DNA of 64,000 nt from Actinomadura sp. KC06 (GCF_004348735.1 NZ_SMKT01000001.1:1-64000); one strand, 5' to 3'. Shown: positions 31,038-40,672, numbered from the stretch's first letter. Program-made: numbers and translations. The notes: generated by a model not told the origin, from the letters alone.

Positions 31038-32723
31038 GTGTCCGGATTCGACGTACTGACGCGCGGTGACGTGCTGGACTCGGCGCTGCAGGCGAGGGAC
31101 TACCTCGTGAGCTGCGGCGTTCCTGGCGCGCTCGCCGCCAAGGACCCGCGGCTGTGGGGCCGGCGCGCGGTCGACCACAGCCGGCTCGGCTGGCTCGACC
31201 TGCCGTTCGCCTCCCGCGGGCTGCTGACCCAGGTGGACGGCCTGGTGGCGGAGGCGCGCTACTCGGGTCTCGACCACATCGTGCTGATCGGCGTCGGCGC
31301 GGAGAGCCTCGCCGCGCAGGCGATCATGGAGGCGCACGCGCCCCCCGGCGCCGCCGGGCAGGACCGCAACGGCACGGGCCGCCCGACCGGGGAGCTGACC
31401 GTCCTGGACGGCGGCGACACCGCCGCCCTCGCGTTCGCGCTGGAGCGGCTCGACCGGACGCTCGTCGTGCTGGCCAGCAAGGCGGGCGTGTCCCTCGAAG
31501 GCGACGCCTACCGCAGGATCTTCGCGGCGGCGTTCCGCGAGCGGGGCCTGTCGGAGCGGGAGATCGCGAGCCGGTTCCTCGTCATCACCGACCACGGCAG
31601 CCCGCTGCACGACTTCGCCCGGCAGTGCGGTTACCGGATCGGGCTGACCGACCCGTACCTGCCCGGGCACTACGGCGCGCTGTCGGCGTACGGGCTGGTC
31701 CCGGCCGTCCTCGCGGGCGCGGACGCGGAGCGGCTGCTGGAGGAGGCGGCGTCGCTGGTGCCCTCGCTCGGCAAGGACGAGGACAACCCGGGCCTGCTGC
31801 TCGGCGCGATCCTCGGCGGCTGTGCGCAGCAGGGGCAGGGCGGTGTCGCGCGCGACAAGGTGCTGCTGCGCGAGCCCGGCGGGACGGGCGCGCTCAGCGC
31901 CTGGATCTCCCAGCTCCTCGCGGTCGGGACCGGCAAGCGCGGCCGGGGCGTGCTGGCGCTGGAGGCGCTCGGCGGGCGCGGCGCGTTCCCCGACGTGCAC
32001 GGCGTGTCGATCAACCCGCGGTCGGCGGCCGACGACGAGTCCGACACCTCGGTGTGGGCGCCGCTGGGCGCGCAGTTCCTGCTGTGGGAGTACGCGACGG
32101 CGGTCGCCGGGTGGCTGCTCGGCGTGAACCCGTTCGAGGCGGGCGGCACGGTCGTCCAGGAGGCGGAGGACGACGCGGCGGCGCTGCTGCGCGCGGCGGG
32201 CGACGGGCCGCCGTCCGGGGAGCGTCCGGTGTACGTCGAGGACGGCATCGAGGTGCACGCCGACTTCCCGTGGCCGCCGGGCGCGGAGCTGCAGACCGTC
32301 CTCGGCGGGCTGGTCGCGTCCGTGCCGTCCGACGGGTACCTGTCGGTCATGACGTACCTGGGCGACTTCTCCGGCCGGTATCTGGCGCCGTCCCTGGCCC
32401 GCGGGTCCGGGCGCCCCGTGGCCTACGGCCCGGGGCCCGCCTACCCGCACGCCACTGGACCGGTGCACAAGGACGGCCGGGGCAACGGCGCGTTCCTCAT
32501 CATCACCGGCGACCCGGCGCCGGGCGACGCGCTCGCCGCGCAGCCCGTCCCCGGCCGCCCCTACAGCCTGGCGAAGCTGCAGATCGCGCGGGCGCTCGGC
32601 GAGCTGCGGGCGCTGCGCAGGCGGCGGCTCCCGGTGATCCGGCTGCACCTGCGCGACCCGGTGGACGGCGCGGGCAGGCTCACCGAGGCGGTGCGGGCGG
32701 TGGCGGGGGCGCGCAGGCCGTGA
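31038..32723 (+). CDS. Pgi paralogue with altered sugar-binding motifs (first copy)
   Basis: The 561-residue protein aligns with the pgi product along its whole length ([77 protein letters not shown]). Several isomerase-type motifs are changed: GVGGSA becomes GVGAES, SRFGAL becomes GHYGAL (Arg lost), GKDGKG becomes GKRGRG, and HxxGQxHKGG becomes HATGPVHKDG at 471. Loss of isomerase activity or a new substrate is likely. GTG 31038 follows GGAGGGA (31024-31030). It starts 110 bases after pgi and overlaps the next copy. Confidence 0.75.
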   Translation: MSGFDVLTRGDVLDSALQARDYLVSCGVPGALAAKDPRLWGRRAVDHSRLGWLDLPFASRGLLTQVDGLVAEARYSGLDHIVLIGVGAESLAAQAIMEAHAPPGAAGQDRNGTGRPTGELTVLDGGDTAALAFALERLDRTLVVLASKAGVSLEGDAYRRIFAAAFRERGLSEREIASRFLVITDHGSPLHDFARQCGYRIGLTDPYLPGHYGALSAYGLVPAVLAGADAERLLEEAASLVPSLGKDEDNPGLLLGAILGGCAQQGQGGVARDKVLLREPGGTGALSAWISQLLAVGTGKRGRGVLALEALGGRGAFPDVHGVSINPRSAADDESDTSVWAPLGAQFLLWEYATAVAGWLLGVNPFEAGGTVVQEAEDDAAALLRAAGDGPPSGERPVYVEDGIEVHADFPWPPGAELQTVLGGLVASVPSDGYLSVMTYLGDFSGRYLAPSLARGSGRPVAYGPGPAYPHATGPVHKDGRGNGAFLIITGDPAPGDALAAQPVPGRPYSLAKLQIARALGELRALRRRRLPVIRLHLRDPVDGAGRLTEAVRAVAGARRP

Positions 32724-34360
32724 GCTTCACCGCCGTCGTCTCGGGGGAGACGGCCATCACTGCCCGCGGGCCGCTCAGGGAGGCCGCCGAGCGGGTGCTG
32801 GGCCGGCTCTGGATCGACGAGGTGCCCGTCCGGCTCGCCTCGGAGGACCCGTCGCTGTGGCCGTCCGCCGGCGCCGCCGGGGCGGAGGGCCGCGCGCTGT
32901 GCTGGCCGAGTCAGCCGGGCCCGGGACGTGCCGCCCTGGACCGCGCCGGTGAGCTGCGCCGGCAGGCCCGCGCGGACGGGCTGACCGAGGTCGCGCTGCT
33001 CGGGCACGGGGCCCCGGCCCGCGCCGCCGAGCTGATCGTCGCGGCGCACCGGCTCGCCGCGGACGACGCGGATGACGACGAGCCGGGCTCCCCCATCATG
33101 CCGCTCACCGTCCTCGACGGGCCGGAGCCGGGCCCGCTGCTGCGCCTCGCCGACGACCCGGAGCGGCTGGGCCGGACGCTGATCGTGGTGACCGGCGACG
33201 ACCCGGGCTCCGACGCGCTCCGCCGGGTCCTGGACGGGCTGCTCCGCGACGGCCTCGGCCTGCCGTCCGCCGAGGTCGCGCGGCGGTTCGTCACGGTCGC
33301 CGAGCCGCGCGCCGCGGCCGCCAAGCGCGCCGCCGAGGCGGGCCACCCGCTGATCGAGGCTCCCGCGCCGACCGCGTTCGGCGCCCTGTCCCCCTACGCG
33401 CTGGTGCCCGCGGCCCTCGCCGGCGCCGACGTGCCCGCGCTGCTCGACGGCGCCACCGCCGTCCTGCCGTCGCTGACGAGGCCGGAGAACAATCCGGGGC
33501 TCGTCCTCGGCGCGATCCTCGGCGGCGCGGTCCGCGCCGGGCGGCGCACGGCCGTGCTCGGCGGCTACCCGGCGGCGCTGCCCGGCATCGCGCGGTGGGT
33601 CGCGCTGCTGCTGGAGGAGACGGCGTGCGGGCGGCTGACGCCGGTCGTCCAGGACGGCGGCCTCCCCCTCCAGCCCGCCGACGACCTGTTCCTCGTGACG
33701 TTCGACGGCCGTCCCCGCCAGGACGACGCCACCGTCACCGGCCCGCTCGCCGCCCAGCTCGTCGTGTGGGAGTACGCCGCGGCCGTCGCGTCCTACCTGC
33801 TGGAGCTGGACCCCCTCGCGCCGCGGCACGGCGCGGCCCCGTTGACGCTCGACGACGGGACCGGGGAGCCGCTCCTCGCCGACGGCGCCGCGGGCCAGGC
33901 GGTCGAGGTGTTCACGACCGTCCCGGAGCTGATGGCCGCGCCGGACCTGCCCGCGCTCGTGGACGCGCTCGCCGCCCGGATCGGCGCCGACGAGCACCTC
34001 GCGATCGTCGCCTACCTGGACCCGGACGAGGCGCGCGGGCAGGGCGGGCAGGTCCGCCGGCTGGCCGCGCTGCTCGCCGCCCGCTCCCGCCGCCCGGTCA
34101 CCGTCGACTGGGGCGCGGGCCACCCCGCGATCTGGAATGATCACCGCGACGGGGGCGTATACCTGATGGTGACCGGGAACGTCGTCCGCGACGTGCCGGT
34201 CCCTGGCCGCCACCACCGGCTCGGCATGCTGCAGCTCGCGCGGGCGCTCGGGGACGCCCGCGACGCGCGCGCGGCCGGCCGCCCGGTGGTGCGGCTGCAC
34301 CTGCAGAACCGCCGGGCGGGGCTCGCCCGGCTGCTCGACTCCGCCAGAGAAGGGGACTGA
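32720..34360 (+). CDS. Pgi paralogue, most diverged (second copy)
   Basis: This third member of the tandem family has 546 residues and shares order and spacing of landmarks (AFGALSPYALVPAALAGADV, GPLAAQLVVWEYAAAVASYLLELDPL, VPVPGRHHRLGMLQLARALGD). The phosphosugar loop reads GHGAPARAA, GKDGKG is replaced by ETACGRL, and the C-terminal HxxGQxHKGG motif is gone (HPAIWND near 468). It is probably not an isomerase; a structural or regulatory partner of Pgi or Zwf is one guess. GTG overlaps the previous stop, and zwf follows 33 bases on, so all are one operon. Confidence 0.7.
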   Translation: MSFTAVVSGETAITARGPLREAAERVLGRLWIDEVPVRLASEDPSLWPSAGAAGAEGRALCWPSQPGPGRAALDRAGELRRQARADGLTEVALLGHGAPARAAELIVAAHRLAADDADDDEPGSPIMPLTVLDGPEPGPLLRLADDPERLGRTLIVVTGDDPGSDALRRVLDGLLRDGLGLPSAEVARRFVTVAEPRAAAAKRAAEAGHPLIEAPAPTAFGALSPYALVPAALAGADVPALLDGATAVLPSLTRPENNPGLVLGAILGGAVRAGRRTAVLGGYPAALPGIARWVALLLEETACGRLTPVVQDGGLPLQPADDLFLVTFDGRPRQDDATVTGPLAAQLVVWEYAAAVASYLLELDPLAPRHGAAPLTLDDGTGEPLLADGAAGQAVEVFTTVPELMAAPDLPALVDALAARIGADEHLAIVAYLDPDEARGQGGQVRRLAALLAARSRRPVTVDWGAGHPAIWNDHRDGGVYLMVTGNVVRDVPVPGRHHRLGMLQLARALGDARDARAAGRPVVRLHLQNRRAGLARLLDSAREGD

Positions 34361-34393
34361 GCGCGCAGTGCGATCACCGACGAAGGGGACCAC

Positions 34394-35932
34394 GTGACCG
34401 ACCCACTGATCAGCCCGGCCAACCCGCTCCGCGACCCGCGGGACAAGCGCCTCCCGCGCGTGGCCGGGCCGTGCGTGCTGGTGCTGTTCGGCGTCACCGG
34501 CGACCTGTCGCGCAAGAAGCTGCTCCCGGCCATCTACGACCTGGCGAACCGGGGGCTGCTGCCGCCGGGGTTCTCCCTCGTCGGCTTCGCCCGCCGCGAC
34601 TGGGAGCACGAGGACTTCCGCCAGATCGCCCATGAGTCCATCAAGGCGCACGCCCGCACCCCGTTCCGCGAGGACGTGTGGACGCACCTGTCCGAGGGCA
34701 TGCACTTCGTCCCCGGCACGTTCGACGACCCGGGCGCGTTCGACGCGCTGTCGATGGCCGTCAAGGAGCTGGACGACACCCGCGGCACGGGCGGCAACTA
34801 CGCGTTCTACCTGTCGATCCCGCCGAAGTTCTTCCCGAAGGTCGTCGAGCAGCTGCGGCGCAGCGGCCTCGCCGACCGCGAGGAGGGGTCGTGGCGGCGG
34901 GTCGTGATCGAGAAGCCGTTCGGGCGCGACCTGAAGACCGCCGTCGAGCTGAACGACACCGTCCACCGCGTCTTCCCCGAGGAGTCGATCTTCCGGATCG
35001 ACCACTACCTCGGCAAGGAGACCGTGCAGAACATCCTGGCGCTGCGGTTCGCCAACACGATGTTCGAGCCGATCTGGAACCGCTCGTTCGTCGACCACGT
35101 GCAGATCACGATGGCCGAGGACATCGGCATCGGCGGCCGGGCCGGGTACTACGACGGGATCGGCGCGGCCCGCGACGTCATCCAGAACCACCTGCTGCAG
35201 CTGCTGGCGCTGACGGCGATGGAGGAGCCGACGTCGTTCAGCGCGGAGGCCGTCCGGGCGGAGAAGGCCAAGATCCTTTCGTCGGTGCGGGTGCCGGGCG
35301 ATCTGGAGGCGTCCACGGCGCGGGGGCAGTACGCGGCGGGCTGGCAGGGCGGCGTGAACGTCCGCGGCTACCTGGAGGAGGACGGCATCCCCGCCGACAC
35401 CCGCACCGAGACCTACGCCGCCGTGAAGCTGGAGATCGACAACCGGCGCTGGGCGGGCGTCCCGTTCTACCTGCGCACCGGCAAGCGGCTCAGCCGCCGG
35501 GTGACGGAGGTGGCGATGGTGTTCCAGCAGGCGCCGCACCTGCCGTTCTCGGAGACCGACACCGAGGAGCTCGGGCAGAACGCCCTGGTCATGCGGGTGC
35601 AGCCGGACGAGGGCATCACGGTCAGGTTCGGCTCGAAGGTGCCGGGCACCTCGATGGAGATCCGCGACGTCAACATGGACTTCGCCTACGGCGAGTCGTT
35701 CACCGAGACCTCGCCTGAGGCGTACGAGCGGCTGCTGCTGGACGTGCTGATCGGCGACCCGCCGCTGTTCCCGCGCCAGGAGGAGGTCGAGCTGTCCTGG
35801 CGGATCCTGGACCCGATCGAGGAGTTCTGGGCGAGCCGGGGCGGCCTCGACCAGTACAAGTCCGGCGGCTACGGGCCCGACAGCGCCGACGAGCTGATGG
35901 CGCGCGACGGCCGCACCTGGAGGAGGCTCTGA
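34394..35932 (+). CDS. zwf: Glucose-6-phosphate 1-dehydrogenase
   Basis: First enzyme of the oxidative pentose phosphate pathway, oxidising glucose-6-phosphate to 6-phosphogluconolactone with reduction of NADP+ (or NAD+). In 512 residues it has the nucleotide loop FGVTGDLSRKKLLPA, EKPFGRD and the substrate-site signature RIDHYLGKETVQNIL. GTG 34394 is preceded by GAAGGGG (34382-34388). Its last base overlaps the opcA start (TGATG), matching the need for OpcA to assemble or activate the enzyme. Confidence 0.97.
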   Translation: MTDPLISPANPLRDPRDKRLPRVAGPCVLVLFGVTGDLSRKKLLPAIYDLANRGLLPPGFSLVGFARRDWEHEDFRQIAHESIKAHARTPFREDVWTHLSEGMHFVPGTFDDPGAFDALSMAVKELDDTRGTGGNYAFYLSIPPKFFPKVVEQLRRSGLADREEGSWRRVVIEKPFGRDLKTAVELNDTVHRVFPEESIFRIDHYLGKETVQNILALRFANTMFEPIWNRSFVDHVQITMAEDIGIGGRAGYYDGIGAARDVIQNHLLQLLALTAMEEPTSFSAEAVRAEKAKILSSVRVPGDLEASTARGQYAAGWQGGVNVRGYLEEDGIPADTRTETYAAVKLEIDNRRWAGVPFYLRTGKRLSRRVTEVAMVFQQAPHLPFSETDTEELGQNALVMRVQPDEGITVRFGSKVPGTSMEIRDVNMDFAYGESFTETSPEAYERLLLDVLIGDPPLFPRQEEVELSWRILDPIEEFWASRGGLDQYKSGGYGPDSADELMARDGRTWRRL

Positions 35933-36963
35933 TGAACATCGACCTCACGGGCACCACCACCCGGCAGATCCAGGACGCGCTGACGCAGTCCCGGCACCTG
36001 ATGGGCGGCCCCGCCGTCGGCATGGTCCTCACCTTGATCATCGTGACGGACGAGTCGGCGCAGTACGACGCGGTGCGCGCGGCGACGGAGGCGGCGCGCG
36101 AGCATCCGTGCCGGGTGCTGACCGTCATCTCCCGCGACCCGCGCGGCAGTTCGTCCCGGCTGGACGCCGAGATTCGCATGGGCGAGACCGGGCCCGGCGA
36201 GACGGTGCTGCTGCGCATGTACGGGCCGCTGGCCGAGCACGCCGACTCGGTCGTCGTCCCGCTGTTGATGCCCGACACCCCGGTGGTGACGTGGTGGCCG
36301 GGCGGCAAGGTGCCGAAGGTGCCGGCCAAGGACCCGCTCGGCCGGCTGGCGCAGCGGCGCGTGACGGACTCCTACGCGGCCCGCGACCGGCTCGGCACCC
36401 TGGCGCAGCTCGCGTCCGGGTACCGTCCGGGCGACACCGACTTCACCTGGACGCGGCTGACGAACTGGCGGTCGCTGCTGGCCGCCGCGCTCGACCAGGA
36501 CCACGACGAGATCGTGTCCGGCGAGGTCACGGCGGAGCCGGACAGCCCGAGCGCGGAGCTGCTGGCGGCGTGGCTGTCGATCCGGCTCGGCGTCCCGATG
36601 GACCGGGCGGTGTCGGAGGGCCCGGGCATCACCGGCGTCCGGCTGGCGACGACCGGCGGCGACATCGTGATCCACCGCCCGGACGGGCGGGTCGCGACGC
36701 TGTGCCGTCCCGGCCAGCCCGACCGGCAGGTGTCGCTGATGCGCCGCCCGATGTCGGATCTGCTGGCCGAGGAGCTGCGCAGGCTCGACCCCGACGAGGT
36801 GTACCGGGACGCCGCGGCCCGGTTCGCCAAGGACCTCGCGGGCGGGACGACGAAGGAGGGCACCGCGAGCGAGCCGCTGTCGGCGACGGCGGAGGCGGCG
36901 CGGACCGGGCCCGCGATCGAGCAGGCGGCCGAGCAGGGCCGCGACCACGCGGAGGACGCGTGA
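35932..36963 (+). CDS. opcA: OpcA, glucose-6-phosphate dehydrogenase assembly/allosteric protein
   Basis: The 343-residue protein is found beside zwf in actinobacteria and cyanobacteria and binds Zwf to raise its activity. Visible family features are the start MNIDLTGTTTRQIQDAL, RVLTVISRDPRGSSSRLDAEI, and PVVTWWPGGKVP in the middle. The last 45 residues are a low-complexity Ala/Glu tail. It overlaps both zwf (one base) and pgl (GTGA, four bases). Confidence 0.95.
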   Translation: MNIDLTGTTTRQIQDALTQSRHLMGGPAVGMVLTLIIVTDESAQYDAVRAATEAAREHPCRVLTVISRDPRGSSSRLDAEIRMGETGPGETVLLRMYGPLAEHADSVVVPLLMPDTPVVTWWPGGKVPKVPAKDPLGRLAQRRVTDSYAARDRLGTLAQLASGYRPGDTDFTWTRLTNWRSLLAAALDQDHDEIVSGEVTAEPDSPSAELLAAWLSIRLGVPMDRAVSEGPGITGVRLATTGGDIVIHRPDGRVATLCRPGQPDRQVSLMRRPMSDLLAEELRRLDPDEVYRDAAARFAKDLAGGTTKEGTASEPLSATAEAARTGPAIEQAAEQGRDHAEDA

Positions 36964-37739
36964 TCCCCCTGTCGGTCCTGCTGCACCGCGACCAGGACGT
37001 CCTCGCCGAGGCGGCGGCGGCCAGGCTGGTGACGCGGATCGTGGACGCGCAGGCGGCCCGCGGCACGGCGTCGATCGTGCTGACCGGCGGCGGCGTCGGC
37101 ACGGCGGTGCTCGCCGCGCTGGCCGCGACCGGCGCCCGCGACGCGGTCGACTGGGGCCGCGTGGACGTGTGGTGGGGCGACGAGCGCTTCCTGCCCGCCG
37201 GTGACCCGGAGCGCAACGAGACCGGGGCCCGCGCGGCGCTGCTCGACCACGTCCCGGTCGATCCGGCCCGGGTGCATCCGATGCCGGCGGCGGACGGCCC
37301 GGACGGCGACGACCCCGACGCCGCCGCCGAGCGCTACGCCGCCGAGCTGCGGTCCGCCGCCCGTCCAGAAGACCTCGGGCCGGTGCCGGCGTTCGACGTG
37401 CTGATGCTCGGCGTGGGCCCGGACGCGCATGTGGCGTCGCTGTTCCCCGAGATGCCCGCGCTGCGCGACGAGCGCCCGGTGACGGCGGTGCGGAACGCGC
37501 CGAAGCCGCCGCCGACGCGGATCTCGCTGACGTTCCCGTCGCTGCAGGCAGCGACGGAGGTGTGGCTGCTGGCCGCGGGCGAGTCGAAGGCGGAGGCCGT
37601 CCGGCTCGGGCTGACGGAGCCGTCGCCCGTGCGGGCGCCGGTCGCCGGGGCGCGGGGCCGGCAGGGGACGCTGTTCCTTCTGGACAGGGCCGCCGCCGCG
37701 CGGCTCCCGCACGGCGCGGAGGGTCTGGCGTCCCCTTGA
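36960..37739 (+). CDS. pgl: 6-phosphogluconolactonase
   Basis: Hydrolyses 6-phosphogluconolactone made by Zwf. The 259-residue DevB-type enzyme has the loop SIVLTGGGVGTAVL, WGRVDVWWGDERFLP, GPDAHVASLFPE (the family motif is usually GxDGHxASLFP; here Asp-Gly is Asp-Ala) and NAPKPPPTRISLTFP. GTG 36960 overlaps the opcA stop. It is the last gene of the pentose phosphate operon. Confidence 0.94.
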   Translation: MIPLSVLLHRDQDVLAEAAAARLVTRIVDAQAARGTASIVLTGGGVGTAVLAALAATGARDAVDWGRVDVWWGDERFLPAGDPERNETGARAALLDHVPVDPARVHPMPAADGPDGDDPDAAAERYAAELRSAARPEDLGPVPAFDVLMLGVGPDAHVASLFPEMPALRDERPVTAVRNAPKPPPTRISLTFPSLQAATEVWLLAAGESKAEAVRLGLTEPSPVRAPVAGARGRQGTLFLLDRAAAARLPHGAEGLASP

Positions 37740-37853
37740 CCCTGACCAGGCCGTGACCAGGCGGAATCCGACCATTCTCCGCGCTTTCGCATGGCTTGCG
37801 TAAAACCGTGCATACCCTGACAAAGGGACGCGTCAAGCGTGAGGAGTGCTCTG

Positions 37854-39050
37854 GTGCTGAAGGGCCGGACCGGAACGGCGATCGCGGCGATCATGGGGGC
37901 GGCGGCCATCGCCGCCGCGGGCTGCTCGTCCGGGGGCGACGGCGGCGGGAGCGGCGGCAAGGCCGAGGACGCGGTGAAGCTCGCCATCACGCCCGCGACC
38001 GGCGCCCAGCAGGTCGCACCCGACAAGCCCGTCACGGTCACCGCGGACAAGGGCAAGCTGACCAGCGTCACCCTCACCTACGGCACGAAGAACGCCAAGG
38101 CCGAAGGGACGCTCGCCCCGGACGGCTCGTCGTGGAAGTCGTCGTGGACGCTGCGTCCGTCCACCACGTACACGGTGACCGCGAAGGGGGCGGGCGACGG
38201 CGGCAAGGAGGCCACGGCGACGTCCACGTTCACGACGCTGACGCCGCAGAATAAGCTGGAGAGCGGCATGTCGCCGCTGGACGGCGAGACGGTCGGCGTC
38301 GGCATGCCGGTGCAGCTGCTGCTGTCCAGGCCGGTGAGCACGAAGGCCGGGAAGGCCGCCGTGGAGAAGGCCCTTGAGGTCAAGGCGTCCAAGCCGGTGG
38401 AGGGCGCCTGGCACTGGGTCAGCGACAAGGAGGTCGACTTCCGGCCCCGCGAGTACTGGCCGTCCGGGCAGAAGGTGAAGGTCGTCGCGCACCTGGCGGG
38501 CCTGAAGGCCGGCGAGGGCATGTACGGCATGAAGGACCGCAGCGTCTCCTTCACCGTCGGCCCCAAGCACGTGACCACCATCGACGCCAAGCAGCACCGC
38601 GCCACGGTCACCGACGGCGGCAGGACGGCGCGGACGATGAAGGTCAGCATGGGCAAGCCCGGCCACGAGAGCTACAGCGGCACGATGATCGTGCAGGAGA
38701 AGGCGGGCCGCATGGTCATGGACTCCGCGACCACCGGCAACCCCGGCGAGTACCGGATCCCGACCAAGTGGAACGTCCGCCTGACCTACAGCGGGACGTT
38801 CGTGCACTCGGCGCCGTGGTCGACCGACTCCCAGGGCAACGACAACGTCAGCCACGGCTGCGTGAACGCCTCCCCCTCGGACGCCAAGTGGTTCTACGAG
38901 TTCTCCCAGCGCGGCGACATCGTCAAGGTGACCGGCACCTCGCGGCAGCTCCAGTTCGGCAACGGGCCCACGCCGTGGGCGAAGTCGTGGCAGGACTGGC
39001 TGGCGGGCAGCGCGTCCGGCAAACCCGTCACCGCCGGGCCGCTCCAGTGA
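37854..39050 (+). CDS. L,D-transpeptidase lipoprotein (YkuD domain)
   Basis: The secreted cell-wall enzyme makes 3-3 peptidoglycan cross-links. The 398 residues start with a lipoprotein signal (lipobox AAGC, Cys 24) and a Gly/Ser linker, followed by two Ig-like domains (about 40-240) and a YkuD domain with the active site GTFVHSAPWS and SHGCVNAS. The layout is that of mycobacterial LdtMt2. GTG 37854 is preferred over GTG 37839 because GAGGAGT (37841-37847) then serves as ribosome site. The C-terminal extension (WAKSWQDWLAG) is also typical. It is not functionally linked to pgl. Confidence 0.93.
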   Translation: MLKGRTGTAIAAIMGAAAIAAAGCSSGGDGGGSGGKAEDAVKLAITPATGAQQVAPDKPVTVTADKGKLTSVTLTYGTKNAKAEGTLAPDGSSWKSSWTLRPSTTYTVTAKGAGDGGKEATATSTFTTLTPQNKLESGMSPLDGETVGVGMPVQLLLSRPVSTKAGKAAVEKALEVKASKPVEGAWHWVSDKEVDFRPREYWPSGQKVKVVAHLAGLKAGEGMYGMKDRSVSFTVGPKHVTTIDAKQHRATVTDGGRTARTMKVSMGKPGHESYSGTMIVQEKAGRMVMDSATTGNPGEYRIPTKWNVRLTYSGTFVHSAPWSTDSQGNDNVSHGCVNASPSDAKWFYEFSQRGDIVKVTGTSRQLQFGNGPTPWAKSWQDWLAGSASGKPVTAGPLQ

Positions 39051-39080
39051 CCCGCCGCGCATCCGCTCCGTGACGCGGGG

Positions 39081-39086
39081 CACACT
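39081..39086 (+). promoter_or_regulatory. -10 box (CACACT), leaderless cupin gene
   Basis: CACACT ends seven bases before ATG 39094. Confidence 0.5.
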
Positions 39087-39093
39087 GGGTGCC

Positions 39094-39426
39094 ATGCAGA
39101 AGCTCTCGCTGGACGCACAGGTACGGGACCACTTGAAGCGCGCCGCGGGCGCCTCCACGGGGCGCAGCGCCGAGACCGTCTTCGGCGGTCATGAGCGCGT
39201 CCTGCGGCAGACGCTGATCGCCTTGACGGCGGGCACCGTGCTGGCGGAGCACGAGAACCCGGGCGAGTCGACGGTCATGGTCCTGCACGGCCGGGTGCGG
39301 ATGCTGAGCGGCGAGCACTCCTGGGACGGCATCCCCGGCGACCTCCTCATCGTCCCAGACGCGCGGCACAGCCTGGAGGCCCTGGAGGACGCCGCCGTCC
39401 TCCTCACCGTCGCCAAACTCGGCTGA
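39094..39426 (+). CDS. Small cupin-domain protein
   Basis: The 110-residue single-domain cupin has the conserved barrel core (about 35-105): AGTVLAEHENPGESTVMVLHG resembles motif 1, with one of the metal-ligand His residues (H53) kept, and GIPGDLLIVPDARHSLEAL resembles motif 2 with its His. It may bind a metal or a small ligand; no function is known. The ATG 39094 start rests on the leaderless promoter; GTG 39070 is a weaker alternative. Confidence 0.75.
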   Translation: MQKLSLDAQVRDHLKRAAGASTGRSAETVFGGHERVLRQTLIALTAGTVLAEHENPGESTVMVLHGRVRMLSGEHSWDGIPGDLLIVPDARHSLEALEDAAVLLTVAKLG

Positions 39427-39507
39427 CCCGCGGCCCCCGCCGCCCGGCGATACCAAAGTCGATGGAGGGCCCGACCTGCGGCCACTGCCGGGGTCGCCCG
39501 CGGCGGT

Positions 39508-39513
39508 TAGCGT
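39508..39513 (+). promoter_or_regulatory. -10 box (TAGCGT), leaderless histidine kinase gene
   Basis: TAGCGT ends seven bases before GTG 39521, which selects this start among three nearby in-frame GTG codons. Confidence 0.6.
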
Positions 39514-39520
39514 GGTGGGC

Positions 39521-40672
39521 GTGATTCTCCGCAGGTCCGCGCGCGAGTGGAGCCGCGACGCCCTCGTCGCGTCGGCCGCCCTGATGATCGGCCTGCTGGT
39601 GCTGGCGGGGTCCCGCGAGTCCTCTCCGGTGCAGCCCGACATGGCCGACGATGTCCGCGAGGCCGTGCTCGGGAGCGCCGGCATCCTGGTGCTGGTGCTG
39701 TTCCGGCGCCGGTGGCCGGTCGCGGTGGCGCTGTTCCTCACCTTCTTCGAGGTCACCAACTCCGTCTCGTGGGGCGCCACGGCGATGAGCCTGTTCACCC
39801 TCGCCGTCCACCGCCGCTGGCAGCCGGCCGTGGCCCTCGCCGCCCTGAACTCGGCGTTCGTCACGACGGTGTTCCAGCTGACGGAGGGGATGACGAGCCA
39901 GCGGGAGCGCTGGGAGGCGGCCATCGTGTTCGTCCTCGGCTACGCGGTGCTGGTCGCCGTGGGGATGCTCGTCCGGTCGCGGCGGCAGCTGATCGAGTCG
40001 CTGCACGAGCGGGCCCGGTCCGCGGAGTCGGAGCAGCGGCTGCGGATCGAGGAGGCGCGGCTGCTGGAGCGCGAGCGGATCGCGCGCGAGATGCACGACG
40101 TGCTCGCGCACCGCATCTCGCTGCTGGCCGTGCACGCGGGGGCGCTGGAGTTCCGCCCGGACACGCCCGCCGCGCAGCGCGAGGCCGCCGGGATCATCCG
40201 GCAGAGCGCCTACGAGGCGATGGAGGACCTGCGCGAGGTGATCGGCGTGCTGCGGACCGACTCGCCCGGCGCCGATCCGGAGCGGCCGCAGCCGACGCTC
40301 GCGGACGTGTCCGGGCTCGTCCTGGAGTCGCGGCGCGCCGGGGGCAGCGTCACGCTGGACGAGAACGTCCCCGACCCGGGCCGCGTCCCGTCCCGCGTCG
40401 GGCGGCACGCGTACCGGATCGTCCAGGAGGGGCTGACGAACGCCCGCAAGCACGCGCCGGGCGCCGCCGTCCGGGTCACCCTCGACGCCGGGGAGGACCT
40501 GGACATCGAGGTCGTCAACACCGTCCCGCCCGGTCCGCCCGCGCTCGCCATCCCCGGCTCCGGCGCGGGCCTCGTCGGCCTCGCCGAACGGGTCGCGCTG
40601 CTCGGCGGGACCCTGGAGCACGGCCGCACCCGCGACGGCCGCTTCCGCCTGCACGCCCGCCTCCCCCTGTAG
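39521..40672 (+). CDS. Two-component sensor histidine kinase, HisKA_3 type
   Basis: The 383-residue membrane kinase has about four or five helices (15-150), a coiled-coil linker (RQLIESLHERARSAESEQRLRI), the dimerisation domain with phospho-His in REMHDVLAHRISLLAVHAG, and a HATPase_c domain with the N-box EGLTNARKHAPG and G-box GSGAGLVGLAERV. It resembles the DesK/NarX-like kinases of the window's first pair. A flavin-binding protein gene and a response regulator follow on the same strand, the likely partners. Confidence 0.9.
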   Translation: MILRRSAREWSRDALVASAALMIGLLVLAGSRESSPVQPDMADDVREAVLGSAGILVLVLFRRRWPVAVALFLTFFEVTNSVSWGATAMSLFTLAVHRRWQPAVALAALNSAFVTTVFQLTEGMTSQRERWEAAIVFVLGYAVLVAVGMLVRSRRQLIESLHERARSAESEQRLRIEEARLLERERIAREMHDVLAHRISLLAVHAGALEFRPDTPAAQREAAGIIRQSAYEAMEDLREVIGVLRTDSPGADPERPQPTLADVSGLVLESRRAGGSVTLDENVPDPGRVPSRVGRHAYRIVQEGLTNARKHAPGAAVRVTLDAGEDLDIEVVNTVPPGPPALAIPGSGAGLVGLAERVALLGGTLEHGRTRDGRFRLHARLPL

